From contig JAICXX010000052.1 of assembly GCA_025934485.1 (NCBI GenBank), positions 1-32,909 on the forward strand: 32,909 nt of DNA, read 5' to 3'. The translations under genes were made by a program, and so were the position numbers. The stretch is from Chitinophagaceae bacterium. Lineage in GTDB: Bacteria > Bacteroidota > Bacteroidia > Chitinophagales > Chitinophagaceae. Below, piece after piece: positions 31,700 to 32,909 of this stretch. The notes under the pieces are model-generated. The model did no database searches and was not told the origin of the DNA. It saw only the letters and a program-made list of their open reading frames with translations. Numbering within the stretch: the first letter of the stretch is position 1; every line of letters begins with the position of its first letter.

Positions 31700-32776
31700 T
31701 TAACGAATAACAGCCCTTGCAGAATCCCCGGTTTCGGGGAGCCGGCCCCGGGAAGGATGGGCTTCCGGGAGAGGCGCCGGCGGCAGATGTGCCACATCCG
31801 AAAGAAAATGAACGATCCCTTTTTCCACCCCCGGCACGTCATGACTCCGGATAGAGGACCCGATCACATGCGTACCCGCTTCGGGGATCGCCTCCTTGTA
31901 TTTGAGCGCCATCGGCGTGCCCAGCTCATCGAACATCTCCAGTTCGGCGGAGACCTTCACCGTACTGTCCTGGTGCACCTTGTCCTTATAATAGTAAAAG
32001 AGTCCCACGGGCTGCGTAACCTTTTCGAATGTGCTCTTGTTCATCGTCGTGGACAGCATCTCCTGCAGCGCCACCACGGCTTCGGTACGGTACTTGGTAT
32101 ACCAGTATTGCCGGTACAAAGGGCCATAATCGTCTTTGCTGATGACATAGTCGGAGTGCGTGATCAGATGCGCCAGCTGCAATCCCCAATGCTGATTGGT
32201 GACCCAGGCATTCGGGTCATTGATGGCAATATTCGGAGACATCAATACCAACGCCGCCACCTGATTAGGAAAGGCCGCAGCCAACTGAAGGGCTTGCGTA
32301 CCACCCGTGGACGTACCCATCAGGATCACGCTGTCGCCAAGCTGCCGCCCGATGGCCAGCGCCAGCTTCGCGGACTCCCAGTATTCGTCGGCCGTGAGGC
32401 CCGCCATCGCCTCCGTGGTATCGATCCCATGTTCGGCCAGCCGTGACAGATAAAGATTACAGCCATACCGCGCGGCGATATACCGGTGCACCGGATCACC
32501 TTCACCCTGAGAGGCAGAAAATCCATGCAGATACACGATGGCATAGCGCGTTTTTCTCTTGGAGCTGTCGGCCCATACAATACGTGCTTCGTTGTCGGGT
32601 TTCAAATGATGCCAGGACTCCATGATCCGGATATAGCGTTCCAGGCTGTCGGGAGCGGCGGGCACTACCGGCATGTCGGCGGAATAAACGGGGGTAGAGG
32701 GTTTAGGCCCTGCTAAAAAGAGAACGATGAGAAGTAAAGGAATGAACAACCACCAATAACGGCGCCGTTTACGCAT
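31700..32776 (-). CDS. Membrane-anchored alpha/beta hydrolase
   Basis: A 358-residue protein with an N-terminal Arg-rich start and one helix (RKRRRYWWLFIPLLLIVLFLAG), so the hydrolase domain is probably in the periplasm. The nucleophile elbow is GTSTGG (S156); IVYLHGFSAS gives the oxyanion-hole motif HGFS; the acid and base are less certain, with EAGTHVIGSS carrying the likely histidine. The serine-hydrolase pattern and the segment SRLAEHGIDTTEAMAGLTADEYWESAKLAL resemble carboxylesterase/lysophospholipase types. The C-terminal 25 residues (PPAPLPEAHPSRGRLPETGD...) are Pro-rich and come from GC-rich, palindromic DNA. TATTTTTA 19 nt before the ATG may be the -7 box. Confidence 0.9.
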   Translation of the reverse strand: MRKRRRYWWLFIPLLLIVLFLAGPKPSTPVYSADMPVVPAAPDSLERYIRIMESWHHLKPDNEARIVWADSSKRKTRYAIVYLHGFSASQGEGDPVHRYIAARYGCNLYLSRLAEHGIDTTEAMAGLTADEYWESAKLALAIGRQLGDSVILMGTSTGGTQALQLAAAFPNQVAALVLMSPNIAINDPNAWVTNQHWGLQLAHLITHSDYVISKDDYGPLYRQYWYTKYRTEAVVALQEMLSTTMNKSTFEKVTQPVGLFYYYKDKVHQDSTVKVSAELEMFDELGTPMALKYKEAIPEAGTHVIGSSIRSHDVPGVEKGIVHFLSDVAHLPPAPLPEAHPSRGRLPETGDSARAVIR

Positions 32777-32878
32777 GGGATTTTAGGTTTGGCATAAAAA
32801 TAGAGCTTTCCGATGTGTTTTTTGCGTTATTTCTACCTACCGACACCAAGTTGTCTAGGAAATGCCGCCGTTTTTGCG

Positions 32879-32886
32879 TAACTTTG
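32879..32886 (+). promoter_or_regulatory. -7 promoter element at the right edge
   Basis: TAACTTTG, perfect to TAnnTTTG. The only upstream TTG (32851-32853) is 25 nt away, longer than usual. It probably drives a plus-strand gene that begins beyond the window and is divergent from the hydrolase. Confidence 0.5.
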
Positions 32887-32909
32887 CGCGCCCAAAAGGG
32901 GGTTAGGTA

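Overview
The window looks like chromosomal DNA of a member of the Bacteroidota, most likely the Chitinophagaceae. The clues are the aa3-oxidase cluster with two consecutive subunit III genes, a small subunit IV, SCO and DUF420 proteins, a DUF5522 gene beside trmB, an RRM-type RNA-binding protein, a YXWGXW lipoprotein, and promoters of the Bacteroidota type (TTG, then about 19 nt, then TAnnTTTG). The base composition is well above that of typical low-GC Bacteroidota. The family-level placement is inference from gene content, not from a phylogeny.

Layout. 1-5781 (+): cytochrome c oxidase and its assembly genes: subunit I (5' end outside the window), ctaB haem O synthase, two subunit III genes, subunit IV, SCO copper chaperone, DUF420 membrane protein. 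5807-7264 (-): trmB, DUF5522 and an alkyltransferase-like protein. 7625-7794 (-): a tRNA-like gene with a 100-nt variable region. 8059-8529 (+): Lrp/AsnC regulator. 8572-11900 (-): alpha/beta hydrolase, glycosyltransferase 2 and an OppC-type permease. 12380-14653 (+): MarR regulator and acyl-CoA dehydrogenase. 14804-16415 (+): murein amidase and a DUF2251 protein. 16440-20272 (-): gnd, zwf and pgl, the complete oxidative pentose phosphate branch. 20463-22809: a dihaem cytochrome (-), an RRM protein (+), a degenerate HATPase-like protein (-) and a YXWGXW lipoprotein (-). 23058-24089 (+): 2-oxoacid:ferredoxin oxidoreductase beta subunit without a neighbouring alpha subunit. 24884-27193: JmjC/cupin-8 protein (-), YrdC/YciO-type protein (+), RNase HII (-). 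27264-30628 (+): ctaA haem A synthase overlapping a membrane patatin. 30659-32776 (-): DAGK-type lipid kinase and a membrane-anchored alpha/beta hydrolase.

How the genes fit together. ctaB makes haem O, ctaA (25 kb away) converts it to haem A, SCO delivers copper, and the structural genes build the oxidase. The remainder is mostly core metabolism and house-keeping. I see no prophage, CRISPR array, transposase or recognisable defence island.

The least ordinary material is non-coding. It comprises (i) the tRNA-like gene, which has a convincing acceptor stem, D, anticodon and T arms but a 100-nt variable region and a GTC anticodon in a leucine-like body; (ii) two families of dispersed palindromic repeats, one related to the consensus GGGAAATGCGC and one built on a GCC-N-GT-GGC core, which crowd the intergenic regions and may have entered at least one coding sequence; (iii) -7 promoter elements only 4-6 nt from the ATG of several genes, which predicts leaderless mRNAs; and (iv) an AT-rich 560-nt tract between two convergent genes that ends in a minus-strand terminator.
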